64,000 bases of DNA from Bartonella sp. A05. GTDB taxonomy: Bacteria; Pseudomonadota; Alphaproteobacteria; Rhizobiales; Rhizobiaceae. The DNA lies in the NCBI RefSeq assembly GCF_026930145.1, contig NZ_JANHOJ010000001.1, forward strand, positions 372,001 through 436,000. The letters run 5' to 3'. The position numbers and the translations under genes are program-made. Below, piece after piece: positions 19,069 through 28,971 of the stretch. The notes beneath the pieces were generated by a model. It was not told the origin of the DNA. It did no database searches and worked only from the letters and a program-made list of their open reading frames with translations. The number at the start of each line of letters is the position of its first letter. Positions within the stretch are counted from its first letter, which is position 1.

Positions 19069-19371
19069 ATGCAGAAAACGATTCAAGATGAGTTGGTGCG
19101 TTTACGAGCATCCATTGATAATTTGGATGCGGCATTGGTGTGTATTTTAGCAGAGCGTTTTCGTTGTACGCAGGCGATCGGCGTTTTAAAAGCGCGTTAT
19201 GATTTGCCTATGATAGATCCTATGCGCGAACAAATTCAGACTGTGCGTTTGCGACAATTAGCCATAGATAGCCATCTTGATCCCGATTTTGCAGAACAGT
19301 TTTTGAAAATCATCATTAAAGAAGTCATTCGTCGTCATGAAGCAATTGCTGACAAGCAAAAAACGCAGTGA
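19069..19371 (+). CDS. Chorismate mutase, AroQ class
   Basis: A 100-residue all-helical monofunctional chorismate mutase, which converts chorismate to prephenate for Phe/Tyr synthesis. Family signs are the N-terminal LVRLRASIDNLDAALVCILAERF helix (seen as two adjacent blocks), Arg and Lys residues in RCTQAIGVLKARY, and the C-terminal helix FAEQFLKIIIKEVIRRHE. An AGGAG-type ribosome site precedes ATG 19069. It lies between ffh and rpsP, which is the usual Rhizobiales order and suggests cotranscription. Confidence 0.92.
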   Translation: MQKTIQDELVRLRASIDNLDAALVCILAERFRCTQAIGVLKARYDLPMIDPMREQIQTVRLRQLAIDSHLDPDFAEQFLKIIIKEVIRRHEAIADKQKTQ

Positions 19372-19413
19372 ATTAGTTTAGACGAAAACTAAAGCTGATA
19401 ATAGGAGAAAAAT

Positions 19414-19770
19414 ATGGCATTGAAAATTCGTTTATCCCGTGGTGGTTCAAAAAAGCGTCCTTACTACCATATTGTTGTTGCGGATGCCCGTAGTCCGCGC
19501 GATGGTCGTTTTCTTGAGCGTGTTGGTGCATGGGATCCAATGTTGCCTAAAGATGGACCACGTGTGAAACTTAAGGAAGAACGTATCCAATATTGGCTTG
19601 GTCAGGGCGCTCAACCGACAGATCGCGTTTTGCGGTTTTTGGACGCTGCTGGTTTGAAAAAGCGTCCAGCACGCAATAATCCACGCAAAGGTGAGCCTGG
19701 CAAGAAGGCGCAAGAGCGTATGGCTGCAGCAAAACAAGCTGCCGAAGAAGCTGCATCACAAGAAGCATAA
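19414..19770 (+). CDS. rpsP: 30S ribosomal protein S16
   Basis: Small-subunit assembly protein S16 of 118 residues. It starts [20 protein letters not shown], followed by [15 protein letters not shown], the diagnostic S16 signature, and VGAWDP. The last 35 residues are an Ala/Lys/Glu-rich tail, normal in alphaproteobacteria. The start has a good TAGGAGAA ribosome site. rimM, trmD and rplS, which usually follow directly, are about 17 kb downstream here. Confidence 0.98.
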   Translation: MALKIRLSRGGSKKRPYYHIVVADARSPRDGRFLERVGAWDPMLPKDGPRVKLKEERIQYWLGQGAQPTDRVLRFLDAAGLKKRPARNNPRKGEPGKKAQERMAAAKQAAEEAASQEA

Positions 19771-19773
19771 TAA

Positions 19774-19798
19774 GTTACATGTAATATTGACATGTAAC
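19774..19798 (+). repeat. Perfect inverted repeat after rpsP
   Basis: GTTACATGT at 19774-19782 and ACATGTAAC at 19790-19798 form a perfect 9-base stem with a 7-base loop, two bases after the rpsP stop codon. There is no T-run behind it, so it may be an mRNA-stabilising or weak termination hairpin. The rest of the interval up to 19974 holds nothing I recognise. Confidence 0.6.
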
Positions 19799-19974
19799 AA
19801 CAAAGTGTGCATTAAGAGCTTATGCATAATCAGCGGTCATCTCCATTTTTGTGTGAAAGCTGCTGATTTCTCTTTTACGGTTGTGATGCAGACCTGTATC
19901 GGTGTTGTGCTTACCTTTTTTGGCTGCAATGTGCTTATTTTTAAAAGCGGTTTGGATTCTTAATTTTGCGTTTT

Positions 19975-20199
19975 TTAAAAATCAATAGCCCGGCCTTTTA
20001 GTTCCCAGTCTCCATAGCGTGCAGGGTCTTTGCCGCCGCGACCACCGTTTTCTATGGGGGGGGGGTCATTTGTTTCGCTTTTGCGTCTTTCTGCAGCTTC
20101 TTTTAGGGCGCGTTGTGCTTCTGGGGGGAGATGTTTCTGCTGTGTAGGAGCATACGCATCAATAATTGACTTTCTGATTTCTTTGCCTTTTTTATCCAT
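19975..20199 (-). CDS. DUF1674/SDHAF4-like protein
   Basis: A small 74-residue protein whose C-terminus carries the DUF1674 signature: NGGRGGKDPARYGDWELKG, then RAIDF at the end. Eukaryotic members (SDHAF4, Sdh8) bind flavinylated SdhA and help assemble succinate dehydrogenase. A similar role for bacterial members is inferred. The N-terminal 45 residues are charged and probably disordered. The gene is divergent from htpX. The sdhCDAB operon is in the same window, about 20 kb away and not linked transcriptionally. Confidence 0.85.
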   Translation of the reverse strand: MDKKGKEIRKSIIDAYAPTQQKHLPPEAQRALKEAAERRKSETNDPPPIENGGRGGKDPARYGDWELKGRAIDF

Positions 20200-20238
20200 T
20201 TTATACCTATATTCTCATCCATTTTACATCTATACTCC

Positions 20239-20268
20239 ATTGAATAAGGAGAAAGAAAACCCCATCAT
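20239..20268 (+). promoter_or_regulatory. Possible heat-shock sigma (RpoH) promoter of htpX
   Basis: TTGAAT at 20240-20245 and CCCCAT at 20260-20265 are 14 bases apart, close to the RpoH pattern CTTGAAA-N(11-15)-CCCCAT. It lies 40 bases upstream of htpX, a gene controlled by heat-shock sigma factor in enterobacteria. The match is by eye only. Confidence 0.45.
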
Positions 20269-20305
20269 ATAGAAATAATGATATTTTATCATGGAGTTTT
20301 AGACA

Positions 20306-21355
20306 ATGAATATCATGCGCACAGCAATACTTGTAGCTTTTTTGACCGCTCTTTTTATGGGAGTTGGTTACCTCGTTGGAGGAGGCAATGGTATGGTTAT
20401 TGCGCTTTTAATGGCAGGTGGCTTAAACTTTTTTTCTTATTGGAATTCCGATAAAATTGTTTTGAGAATGTATGGTGCGCGTGAGGTTGATCAGCATTCG
20501 TCGCCCGTTTATTATAAGATTGTGAGTGAATTGGCTCAAAAAGCTTCCCTTCCACAGCCGAAAGTTTATATCATTGATAATGCTCAACCGAATGCTTTTG
20601 CGACGGGGCGCAATCCGCAGAATGCAGCTGTTGCGGCGAGTACAGGGCTATTGCAACAGTTGAGTACAGAGGAAATTTCTGGTGTAATGGCTCATGAGTT
20701 GGCGCATATTGAACATCATGATACGTTGACCATGACTCTTACTGCAACAATTGCAGGGGCAATTTCAATGCTTGGTAATTTTGCTTTGTTTATGGGAAGA
20801 TCACGCAATTCTTCAGATCAGTCTCAGGGTTCTGGGATGATTGGAGGAGTTATTGCCCTGTTTGTGGCGCCTTTTGCTGCTATGCTTGTGCAAATGGCTA
20901 TTAGTCGCACGCGCGAATATGCCGCAGATCGGCGGGGAGCTGAAATATGCGGCAATCCCTTATGGTTGGCTTCGGCTTTAAGTAAGATTGCAGGCGGTGG
21001 ACATGCCGTGTATAATGAAGAGGCAGAGCATAATCCAGCAACAGCTCATATGTTTATTATTAATCCTTTGCGTGGTGAGGGAGCTGATAGTCTTTTTTCT
21101 ACGCATCCAGCGACCGCAAATCGTATTGCAGCTCTTTATCGGCAGGCGGAAGAAATGAGCGGATCATTGGCTCAGGGCATAAAGTGGGATGCGGAGAGTA
21201 GAATTTTTGAGAAAAATGGGAGCTTAGACTATCAAGATCTGAAATTAAGTGCTAAGAACAACGCATTCAGTGATCAAGAAAAAAATATTCTTCGCCGGGT
21301 AACAAATCGCCCCGCTTGGCTTCGTCATAAAAGATCAAAAGGGTCTCAATCATAA
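20306..21355 (+). CDS. htpX: Membrane metalloprotease HtpX
   Basis: Inner-membrane zinc protease (M48 family) that degrades damaged membrane proteins alongside FtsH. Two N-terminal membrane helices lie near residues 5-25 and 28-45. The zinc motif HELAH is at 130-134, and the third ligand Glu is in the YAADRRGAE segment near 205. Further hydrophobic helices lie around 148-160 and 175-195. At 349 residues it is slightly longer than the usual 300-340 because of a hydrophilic C-terminal tail. A candidate RpoH promoter lies just upstream. rsmB follows after 35 bases on the same strand. Confidence 0.96.
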   Translation: MNIMRTAILVAFLTALFMGVGYLVGGGNGMVIALLMAGGLNFFSYWNSDKIVLRMYGAREVDQHSSPVYYKIVSELAQKASLPQPKVYIIDNAQPNAFATGRNPQNAAVAASTGLLQQLSTEEISGVMAHELAHIEHHDTLTMTLTATIAGAISMLGNFALFMGRSRNSSDQSQGSGMIGGVIALFVAPFAAMLVQMAISRTREYAADRRGAEICGNPLWLASALSKIAGGGHAVYNEEAEHNPATAHMFIINPLRGEGADSLFSTHPATANRIAALYRQAEEMSGSLAQGIKWDAESRIFEKNGSLDYQDLKLSAKNNAFSDQEKNILRRVTNRPAWLRHKRSKGSQS

Positions 21356-21390
21356 AGGCCTAAAAGAGGCAAAATGATAAAGGCGTTATT

Positions 21391-22758
21391 TTGAAAAGTA
21401 AAAAATTGGGATATGTTTCTGAAGAGAGTGTTCCTGGGTTGCGTGTACGCCGAGTGTGTATTCGTCTTTTGGGTGCGGTGCTTGATAAGCGTACTTCTCT
21501 TTCTGGCTTGACAGATAATGAGCATGGACATCCACATTACTTAGAACTTTCGCATCGAGATCGTTTATTATGCCGTGCGATTTTAGGGGCAGCACTGCGC
21601 CATCGGGGGCAGATTACGGCGACTTTATCTCGGTTTTTAACACGATCTTTGCCATCGCAAGCATTTTCACTTCAGCATCTTTTACATATTAGTGCGGCAC
21701 AAATTCTTTATCTTGATGTTCCCGATCATGCGGCGATTGATTTGGCCGTGCGTGCGGCAAAACTTGATCCACGTTTGTGCCGTTTTTCAGGATTGGTGAA
21801 TGCTATTTTACGCAAGATAGCGCGTGAGGCGGTGTTATTGCGCGTGAAAACACCGACCATTGAAGATGTTCCAGCTTGGTTTGGTCAGCTTTTGGTGTCT
21901 ACATATGGAGCAGAGAGGGCGCGTCAAATTCTCGCAATTCAAGGCACAACGCCACCGCTTGATTTGACTGTGAAATCCGATAGTGTTGGGTGGGCACAGC
22001 GGCTTGGGGGAGTTGTGTTACCCAATGGTTCTGTGCGGCTGAGTGCTTTGGGCTGTTCTGTTGTTGATTTGCCAGGATATGCAGAAGGGGAGTGGTGGAT
22101 TCAAGATGTGGCAGCAGCATTGCCGGCTTGTTTACTGGGAGATATTCAGGGTAAACAGGTGGCAGATCTTTGCGCTTGCCCCGGTGGAAAAACAGCACAA
22201 TTGGCTTTGCAAAAGGCGCATGTGACAGCAATTGATCTTTCTGCTAATCGGTTAAAGCGTTTAAGCGAAAATATGAATCGGCTTCATTTCTCAGTGCGTT
22301 ATTGGGTTGGTGATGTGAGAGATTTTGAGCCACATCAACTTTTTGATGCGATTCTTCTTGATGCGCCTTGTTCTTCTACTGGAACAATACGCCGTCATCC
22401 CGATATTTTGTGGACAAAGTCGATGAATGATGTCGTTAAATTAGCGGCGTTGCAATATGATTTGCTTGTCGCTGCAATTGCCTTAGTCAAAAAAGATGGA
22501 CGTCTTGTCTTTTCCAATTGTTCATTGGCAAGAGAAGAAGGGGAAGATCTTGTTAAGAAAATTTTGTCAACACGCAATGATATTGTTTTAGAACCTATTG
22601 TGGCAGAGGAAATGGGTGCTATGGCGCATTTGCTATCCTCTGATGGCACCTTGCGCACAACGCCTGCGGACTGTTGTGGTCAAAATTTTGATGTTGGGGA
22701 AAGAGTACCATCTGGAATGGATGGTTTTTTTGTGGCACGTTTTCGAAAAGTAGCCTAG
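21391..22758 (+). CDS. rsmB: RsmB/NOP family RNA (cytosine-5) methyltransferase
   Basis: SAM-dependent RNA m5C methyltransferase, probably acting on 16S rRNA C967. An N-terminal NusB-like helical domain (residues about 20-160) precedes the catalytic domain. Within it are the SAM motif CACPGGKTAQLA near 262, the DAPCSSTGTIRRHPD motif IV with its Cys, and the catalytic-Cys strand SNCSLAREEGE near 370. The start is TTG at 21391, as no in-frame ATG precedes the conserved region; an AAAGG site is at the right distance. It probably forms a unit with htpX upstream and the heparinase-like gene downstream. Confidence 0.9.
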   Translation: MKSKKLGYVSEESVPGLRVRRVCIRLLGAVLDKRTSLSGLTDNEHGHPHYLELSHRDRLLCRAILGAALRHRGQITATLSRFLTRSLPSQAFSLQHLLHISAAQILYLDVPDHAAIDLAVRAAKLDPRLCRFSGLVNAILRKIAREAVLLRVKTPTIEDVPAWFGQLLVSTYGAERARQILAIQGTTPPLDLTVKSDSVGWAQRLGGVVLPNGSVRLSALGCSVVDLPGYAEGEWWIQDVAAALPACLLGDIQGKQVADLCACPGGKTAQLALQKAHVTAIDLSANRLKRLSENMNRLHFSVRYWVGDVRDFEPHQLFDAILLDAPCSSTGTIRRHPDILWTKSMNDVVKLAALQYDLLVAAIALVKKDGRLVFSNCSLAREEGEDLVKKILSTRNDIVLEPIVAEEMGAMAHLLSSDGTLRTTPADCCGQNFDVGERVPSGMDGFFVARFRKVA

Positions 22759-22804
22759 TTAACGCTTCTTTCATTAAAATAGTCGAAGGTATGTTTGAGA
22801 AAAC

Positions 22805-24529
22805 ATGTACGGAGATATGATCGTGGCGATTGCAGTGATAGGCTCTCAGATAAAAACATCGGCTGTTGCATATACGATGCATCAATTCTTGAAGCGTTTG
22901 TGGGTAGGGCCGTTGTTTAGTTGGCGATTTTCGGGTTTTCGTCCGCAAAAGATTTTAGCGCATCCTCTTGATTTGTGTTGCGCTGATCCTACGATGGCGC
23001 GTGAATTTTATCATGGTCGTTTTGCTTTTTCTGGTCGTATTGTTCATTCTGGTTCTGCTTCGCCTTTTTCATTAACGCCTCCAACGTTGGAATGGGAAAC
23101 AGCGCTTCATGATTTTCATTGGTTGCGGCATATGACAGCGGCACGTAGTGAATTGGTTGCCGCGCATGCGCGCTCTTTGTTGGAAGATTGGCTTGATCAT
23201 AATGGCAAAAGAGTCAAGGGAGTTCCTTGGAGTGGAGCTGTTGTGGCTCGGCGTTTGATTTCATGGATTTGTCATTCGCAAATGTTGTTGGATGGTGCAA
23301 GTGAACGATTTGAAAAGCGCTTTCTACGCTCGATTGGTTTCCAATTTCGTTATTTGCGCATAGCGATTCGCAGTATGGAAAATAATGATCGGCGTTTATT
23401 GGCAGCGATTTCTTTAACATTCGCATCTTTAGCTTTGCCAGTTTCGGCTTCGATGAAGAAAAAGGCGCAAACATATCTCGTAGGGGAGCTTTCGCGTCAA
23501 ATTCTTGTCGATGGAGGCCATATTTCGCGTAGTCCTGTTATTTTGCTCAGTTTATTATCGGATTTATTATCTTTGCGTCAGCTCTATATGCACATCAATG
23601 AAACAGCGCCACGCATTTTAATTGATTCCGTTGAGCGTATGTTGCCTGCTTTGCGGTTTTTTATGCATGAAGATAAAACATTAGCTCATTTTAATGGGGT
23701 CGGATCTATTATGCCAGCGTGTTTATCGGCTGTTTTAGATTTAGATGAAACAGTGGGGCACCCTTTTAGCCACGCACGTTATTCGGGTTTTCAGCGTTTG
23801 CATGCCAATCAAACGACAGTGCTTGCTGATACAGGAAAGTTCCCAACACGTTCTGCTGCAGAGCATGCATGTTCGGGGTGCTTATCATTTGAAATGTCTT
23901 CGCAGGGTAACCGTTTTATTATCAATGCAGGTGTTAATTCTTATGGAAGTAAGGAATATCAGCATTTTGGACGTGTTACAGCTGCGCATTCAACGGCAAC
24001 AGTGAATGATTGTTCGGTGGGTATTTTTCGTAAAAAGAGGAACAGAGCTTCTTCTCTTTTACTGGAAGGACCGACAGAGGTTCAAGTGCAACGTATAGAA
24101 GGTTCAGAAAATATTGGCTTTATTGCACGTCATAATGGTTATGTGCGGCTTTTTAATCTCTTTCACGAGCGTGGTCTGGTTTTAACGACAAATGGGGATA
24201 CCATTGAAGGGTTTGATCGTTTTTTTATGCCGCGTAGTGGTTCGTTGAAGAAGTATAAAATGAGTCAAAATGAAAACAACGATGTTGCTGTTCGGTTTCA
24301 TATTCATCCGCAAGTTGAGGTTAGTCATAATGGCAATTCTGTACGTTTGATTGTAGGAGAACAGATGTGGCATTTTATATCGCCTGATGTTGATATTTGT
24401 CTTGAAGACTCGATTGATTTTGCTGGATTAACAGGTTCACAGCGTACGCAACAGATTGTTTTGTACTTCCGTCCTGCAGTACAGGAAAAAGTCCGTTGGC
24501 GTTTTACCCGCCATGAATTGAAGTCGTAA
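22805..24529 (+). CDS. Heparinase II/III family protein
   Basis: A 574-residue protein of the heparinase II/III family found between rsmB and purH in many Rhizobiales. The N-terminal two-thirds are alpha-helical (toroid-like). The C-terminal beta-rich domain contains the family signature around residues 375-400, with FGRVTAAHSTATVND and the His expected at the active centre. The true substrate in these bacteria is unknown; a polysaccharide-lyase role is an inference from the family. No signal peptide is evident at the chosen start. ATG at 22820 is an alternative start. Confidence 0.85.
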   Translation: MYGDMIVAIAVIGSQIKTSAVAYTMHQFLKRLWVGPLFSWRFSGFRPQKILAHPLDLCCADPTMAREFYHGRFAFSGRIVHSGSASPFSLTPPTLEWETALHDFHWLRHMTAARSELVAAHARSLLEDWLDHNGKRVKGVPWSGAVVARRLISWICHSQMLLDGASERFEKRFLRSIGFQFRYLRIAIRSMENNDRRLLAAISLTFASLALPVSASMKKKAQTYLVGELSRQILVDGGHISRSPVILLSLLSDLLSLRQLYMHINETAPRILIDSVERMLPALRFFMHEDKTLAHFNGVGSIMPACLSAVLDLDETVGHPFSHARYSGFQRLHANQTTVLADTGKFPTRSAAEHACSGCLSFEMSSQGNRFIINAGVNSYGSKEYQHFGRVTAAHSTATVNDCSVGIFRKKRNRASSLLLEGPTEVQVQRIEGSENIGFIARHNGYVRLFNLFHERGLVLTTNGDTIEGFDRFFMPRSGSLKKYKMSQNENNDVAVRFHIHPQVEVSHNGNSVRLIVGEQMWHFISPDVDICLEDSIDFAGLTGSQRTQQIVLYFRPAVQEKVRWRFTRHELKS

Positions 24530-24684
24530 TTCGCTTCTTTATGAGGTGGATGAAGATAGTATGCGTATCCGCGTGTTGAAGAAAAGCGTTGTATTCTTGC
24601 AATATGCTGTGACAGAAGTTTATATTATGGTTATTATAATATAGCTTTTCTTAAATGGTTGCCGTTATTTTTAGGATTTCTGTT

Positions 24685-26301
24685 ATGGCTGTTACTGCAA
24701 AAAAAAATCCCATACCTGATCTTTGTTACGTTCGTCGTGCTCTGCTTTCTGTTTCTGATAAAACTGGTTTGGTAGAGTTTGCGCGAGCACTTCACGTTTA
24801 TGGCGTTGAATTGATTTCAACGGGAGGAACATCTAAAGCGCTAATGGATGCTGGTTTGCCGGTAAAAGATGTTTCTGAAGTTACAGGGTTTCCGGAAATA
24901 ATGGATGGACGTGTTAAAACACTTCATCCCTTGGTTCATGGCGCTTTATTAGGAGTGAGAAATGATCCAAGTCATGTTGCGGCAATGGAAGAAAACAGCA
25001 TAAGTGGCATTGATCTTCTTGTTGTTAATCTTTACCCTTTTGAAGAAACTGTGCAGTCAGGGGCGGATTCGCAAACCATTCTTGAAAATATTGATGTTGG
25101 TGGACCAGCGATGATTCGCGCAGCGGCTAAGAATCACGCTTATACTGGTGTTGTGACAGCAGTTTGTGATTATGATTTGGTTTTGGCTGAATTAAAAAAA
25201 CAGGATGGGTGTTTAAGCTTTTCATTACGGCGTCAATTAGCTGCACGGGCTTATGAGCGTACAGCCGCTTATGATGCGGCGATAGCTGCTTGGTTCACGC
25301 GAGATTTAAAAATTGAAACACCGTCTTGGCAGAGTTTTTCTGGTCATCTTGAAAGTGTGATGCGTTATGGGGAAAATCCGCATCAACAGGCTGCATTTTA
25401 TCGCTCGCGTGATAAACGTTTTGGAGTTGCAACAGCAACACTTTTGCAAGGAAAAGCGCTTTCTTATAATAATATGAATGATACAGATGCGGCGTTTGAG
25501 CTTGTGGCAGAGTTTGATCCTCAGAGGACTGCTGCTGTTGCTATTATTAAACATGCTAATCCTTGCGGCGTTGCGGAAGGGAAGAGTTTAAAAGAGGCTT
25601 ATTTGAAAGCCCTTATGTGTGATAATGTGTCGGCATTTGGTGGGATTATTGCTTTAAATCAACCCCTTGATGAAGAGTGTGCGAGAGAGATCGTAAAACT
25701 GTTTACGGAAGTGATTATCGCTCCTGATGCGACAATGGCTGCGCGCGAAATCATTACTCAGAAAAAAAATCTTCGTTTATTGATAACGGGTGGCCTGCCT
25801 GATCCACGTTGCGATGGATTGATTGCCAAAACGCTTTCTGGAGGGCTATTGGTTCAGTCGCGTGATAATGCTGTTATTGATGATCTTAAATTGCAAGTGG
25901 TCACAAAGCGTGCACCAAGCCAGGATGAAATGCGTGATCTTCAATTTGCTTTTCGTGTGGTTAAACATGTTAAATCAAATGCTATTGTTTATGCAAAAAA
26001 CAACGCAACAGTTGGTATTGGTGCTGGTCAAACAAGCCGAATCGATTCAGCTAAAATTGCAGCGCGTAAAGCTGAAGAAGGGGCACAAAGAGCAGGGATA
26101 ACAGAGCCTCTGACTAAAGGATCAGTGGTTGCATCTGATGCGTTTTTTCCTTTTGCAGATGGTTTGTTGGCAGCTGCTGAAGCCGGTGCGACAGCAGTTA
26201 TCCAACCAGGAGGATCTATGCGCGATCAGGAAGTCATTGAGGCGGCTAATGCGCATGGTCTGGCAATGGTTTTCACAGGTGTACGGCATTTTCGCCATTA
26301 A
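24685..26301 (+). CDS. purH: Bifunctional AICAR transformylase/IMP cyclohydrolase PurH
   Basis: Catalyses the last two steps of purine synthesis, from AICAR to IMP. The N-terminal MGS-like cyclohydrolase domain (about residues 15-205) has [17 protein letters not shown] and [16 protein letters not shown]. The C-terminal formyltransferase domain has [22 protein letters not shown] and the final [12 protein letters not shown] start at ATG 24685 (MAVTAKKNP) with an AGGAT site upstream; the earlier ATG 24655 adds ten unrelated residues. Length is normal. Confidence 0.97.
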   Translation: MAVTAKKNPIPDLCYVRRALLSVSDKTGLVEFARALHVYGVELISTGGTSKALMDAGLPVKDVSEVTGFPEIMDGRVKTLHPLVHGALLGVRNDPSHVAAMEENSISGIDLLVVNLYPFEETVQSGADSQTILENIDVGGPAMIRAAAKNHAYTGVVTAVCDYDLVLAELKKQDGCLSFSLRRQLAARAYERTAAYDAAIAAWFTRDLKIETPSWQSFSGHLESVMRYGENPHQQAAFYRSRDKRFGVATATLLQGKALSYNNMNDTDAAFELVAEFDPQRTAAVAIIKHANPCGVAEGKSLKEAYLKALMCDNVSAFGGIIALNQPLDEECAREIVKLFTEVIIAPDATMAAREIITQKKNLRLLITGGLPDPRCDGLIAKTLSGGLLVQSRDNAVIDDLKLQVVTKRAPSQDEMRDLQFAFRVVKHVKSNAIVYAKNNATVGIGAGQTSRIDSAKIAARKAEEGAQRAGITEPLTKGSVVASDAFFPFADGLLAAAEAGATAVIQPGGSMRDQEVIEAANAHGLAMVFTGVRHFRH

Positions 26302-26461
26302 TTTGATGTGCCGCTTTCTTTATTGTGATCGATCATCCAAATGAGAACAATTTTAACGTGCTTCTTTGTTATGAATGCACGCCAGTTATGCAATTATAGC
26401 ATATCTCATTTTGATAATTTGTTCTATATCTTACGATAAGGATTTAACAGAGGTGAGAGAA

Positions 26462-26626
26462 ATGCATATTCTACGTTCTTATAATCGTTGGCGTCGTTAT
26501 CGTCGGACGGTTGATGCATTGAAGAGTCTTTCAGCGCATGAACTCAGTGATCTTGGTATTAATCGTGGTGATATTAATTTGATTGCGTGGCATTCGGCGC
26601 GTGAATCATCTAAGACTTTGAATTGA
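26462..26626 (+). CDS. DUF1127 domain small protein
   Basis: A 54-residue Arg-rich protein of the DUF1127 (YjiS-like) family, common in Rhizobiales. The N-terminal helix is basic (NRWRRYRRTVDAL), followed by the family core LSAHELSDLGINRGDI. Relatives in Agrobacterium and Rhodobacter affect RNA turnover and phosphate or stress responses; the exact role here is unknown. ATG 26462 follows an AGAGGTGAGAGA site and starts at the domain border, so a longer upstream reading is not needed. It has its own terminator. Confidence 0.85.
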   Translation: MHILRSYNRWRRYRRTVDALKSLSAHELSDLGINRGDINLIAWHSARESSKTLN

Positions 26627-26650
26627 TGCTCAGATGAGTGCTTTATTGTG

Positions 26651-26700
26651 GAAAATCCGCTTGTTTTTCCTGTGAACAGGCGGTTTTCTATTTTTTGTTT
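26651..26700 (+). terminator. Rho-independent terminator after the DUF1127 gene
   Basis: GAAAATCCGCTTG (26651-26663) pairs with CAGGCGGTTTTC (26677-26688) with one bulge and one G-T pair, followed by TATTTTTTGTTT. It lies 25 bases past the DUF1127 stop. The remaining bases up to 26919 contain nothing I can identify. Confidence 0.8.
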
Positions 26701-26919
26701 CGATTATAACATTAGGCCAGAACGATGAGGGGTGTTTTATATTCCCTTTGAGGACTTTTATATCTGCTTGTGGGTCTATTGCGTGTCGTTTTTTTGAGAA
26801 AAAAGGTAAGACATGTGAGATTTTTAGAGCAAGAATGTCATAATGCTTTTTGGAGAGAGGCGGTTGTTGCTTAGAGTAAGAATATTTGTAAAGTCTGTCT
26901 AATAAGGAACTTGCATCTG

Positions 26920-27717
26920 TTATGTGTCTTTTTCGGCTTTATGGAGCAATAGAAAAAGAGAGGCAGCTAGGATGCCAGCAGCTAAGATAAACCATGTGAT
27001 GGCATAGGTGAGGTGGTTGTTTGGAAATTGTACAACGGTCAGACCGGCAATGGGTAAGTTGGATTGTGGGTTCGTTGGTTTGTTAGCATCAATAAAATAA
27101 GGCGCAACCGTAGAAAGACCGAGTTTTTGTGCCATGGCGGGGAGTTGTCGTGTATACCATAGATTTTTGTCGGGATTGTTTTTGCGTGGAAAAAAGCCGT
27201 TTTTTTCACTCATGCGTAAAAGACCGACAATTGTAGTTTGCTTCATGTCTGTATCAGGCTGATGATCCAATAGGTCGGTTTGAGGTGGTGTATTTTCTTT
27301 CTGGAAGTGATGACGTGCATCCATGGGAATAAAACCACGATTTACAAAAGTGAGAGCGTTGTCGGCTGTTTGTAAAGGAGTTAAAACCCAATAGCCTGTG
27401 GTATTTTGGGCTACAGCAGTGACAAAAATATTTTTGTTTGTAAGAAGTTTTCCTGTGATGGTGATAGGTCGATATTCATCTTTATCAAAGGTAACATACG
27501 CCCACTGAGTTTGGGGTGGTGCGTCGACAGGAGAGAGATGAATACGCTGATGAGCATTGGCTATAAGGTTTGTTTTCCAGTTTAGTCGTTGCACTTGCCA
27601 AATTCCTAGGGCACTGAAGACAAGAAAAAAGAACACACATACAATACCAAATAAAATGGAAAAAAAATTAATGTGTTTGCTTGAGCGTTTTGTTGAGGAG
27701 TCATTCATTTTATTCAT
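26920..27717 (-). CDS. SURF1 family cytochrome oxidase assembly protein
   Basis: A 265-residue inner-membrane protein of the SURF1 family, which helps insert heme into the terminal oxidase subunit I. One membrane helix is near residues 21-43 (containing ALGIWQVQRLNWK just after it) and a second is near 237-257. The periplasmic domain lies between them and holds the family motif FVNRGFIP. Length and topology are typical. No oxidase genes are adjacent, so it is an isolated assembly gene here. Confidence 0.92.
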   Translation of the reverse strand: MNKMNDSSTKRSSKHINFFSILFGIVCVFFFLVFSALGIWQVQRLNWKTNLIANAHQRIHLSPVDAPPQTQWAYVTFDKDEYRPITITGKLLTNKNIFVTAVAQNTTGYWVLTPLQTADNALTFVNRGFIPMDARHHFQKENTPPQTDLLDHQPDTDMKQTTIVGLLRMSEKNGFFPRKNNPDKNLWYTRQLPAMAQKLGLSTVAPYFIDANKPTNPQSNLPIAGLTVVQFPNNHLTYAITWFILAAGILAASLFLLLHKAEKDT

Positions 27718-27877
27718 GATAAGAATTCTTTAAACATGTCGAGCAATAAAAAAAAGCGTTTTGTACAATTTTGTGGAAAAAGATGATAGAACGGACTGAA
27801 TAAAGCAACGAGGAAGATTTATATAAAGGCTTGACTTTTTGTAGCCAACAACTTACAAAGATAAGGCTTTTTAGAAG

Positions 27878-27908
27878 CACCCGTTTAGGGTAAAGAAACA
27901 CCCGTTTA
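27878..27908 (+). repeat. Direct repeat upstream of rpmB
   Basis: CACCCGTTTA occurs at 27878-27887 and again at 27899-27908, spaced 21 bases start to start, or two helical turns. It lies about 85 bases before rpmB and could be a tandem regulator site; no binding protein is known to me. Confidence 0.45.
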
Positions 27909-27992
27909 AGGCGATATTTGTATGTGTTGTGCATACATTCTGTTTTGCTGGTGTTGAGATTTAAGGTTTCTTAGAGTTTAAGGGTGAAGTTT

Positions 27993-28286
27993 ATGTCTCG
28001 TGCCTGCGAATTGACAGGAAAAACGGTTCAATATGGCAACAATGTTAGCCATGCCAACAATAAAACACGCCGTCGTTTTTTACCAAATCTTTGCAATGTA
28101 ACATTGATGTCAGAAGTATTAGAACAAAGTTATCGTTTGCGTGTTTCAGCAAATGCTTTGCGTTCGGTTGAACACCGGGGTGGTCTTGATAGCTTTTTGC
28201 TGAAAGCTGATGATAAGACATTATCACAGCGTGCGCGTTTATTAAAACATCAGGTTATGAAAAAAAAAGCTGAGCAAGTTATCTGA
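27993..28286 (+). CDS. rpmB: 50S ribosomal protein L28
   Basis: Large-subunit protein L28 of 97 residues. It starts [20 protein letters not shown], with the [11 protein letters not shown] block characteristic of L28. The C-terminus [20 protein letters not shown] is typical of alphaproteobacteria, and the length is normal. ATG 27993 is preceded by AAGGGTGAAG; the GTG at 27984 lies within that site. This is the only intact copy; three decayed copies follow in tandem over the next 1.5 kb. Confidence 0.97.
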   Translation: MSRACELTGKTVQYGNNVSHANNKTRRRFLPNLCNVTLMSEVLEQSYRLRVSANALRSVEHRGGLDSFLLKADDKTLSQRARLLKHQVMKKKAEQVI

Positions 28287-28477
28287 TTGTTTTTGTCTAT
28301 TAAAATGTGTTTTTTTCTTAGTTGGTAGAGAGTTATCATATTTTATAAGATGCGTATGCAGGTTTGGATTTAAATGTAGGTTTTGAGAGAGTGTGTTGTC
28401 GTATTCTATCTCATGATTTTCTTCGTATGTGAGAGCACAACTTCATATATTTTTAATAAAGATTTTAAAGTGCAAAC

Positions 28478-28790
28478 TTGAATCTGCAGAGTGAGGATGA
28501 TCTCTCTCACATGAGCGTGATATGAGATTATGCCGATGCTGGTATGTTGTCTTATTTCAGATTTTTGCGATATCAATTGATTTTGTAAGATTGGTTTTCT
28601 CGGTAGTTGAGAAAATTTGACGTTTACAGGCTTAGGTGGGTGGTTTGCGTTTAATTGAATATTGCAGTTGTTTGGATAGCTTTTAAAGAAATACTGACGA
28701 TAGGAAACTCTCGCAAGGTTTGTGTTTGTTAAATGCTCCTTCGTTAAAAAGGCCGAATCGGCAGTTTAATTGATTTGATTCATTCTGAAA
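28478..28790 (+). pseudogene. Decayed rpmB copy 1
   Basis: Aligned by eye, this stretch follows rpmB in order. AGATTTTTGCGATATCAATT (from about 28560) matches the parent's AATCTTTGCAATGTAACATT (28086-28105). TTTGCGTTTAATTGAA matches TTTGCGTTCGGTTGAA, TTGGATAGCTTTT matches CTTGATAGCTTTT, and GACGATAGGAAACTCTCGCA matches GATGATAAGACATTATCACA. Stops and frameshifts destroy the frame. The borders are approximate. Confidence 0.6.
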
Positions 28791-28971
28791 TTTGTTTTTT
28801 CTTTTAACTTTGAGAGTATTAAAGGTTTCTTTTTACAGTTCTACTGTATGCATAGAGCATTTTATGTAGGTAAGGTGAGCGTAAGTAGGGCGAATCATTT
28901 CGTGTATTCTTTATCGCAACTTTATCCAATTTTTCATAAAATTTTTTAATGTACGAGTCTTTGACCATACT

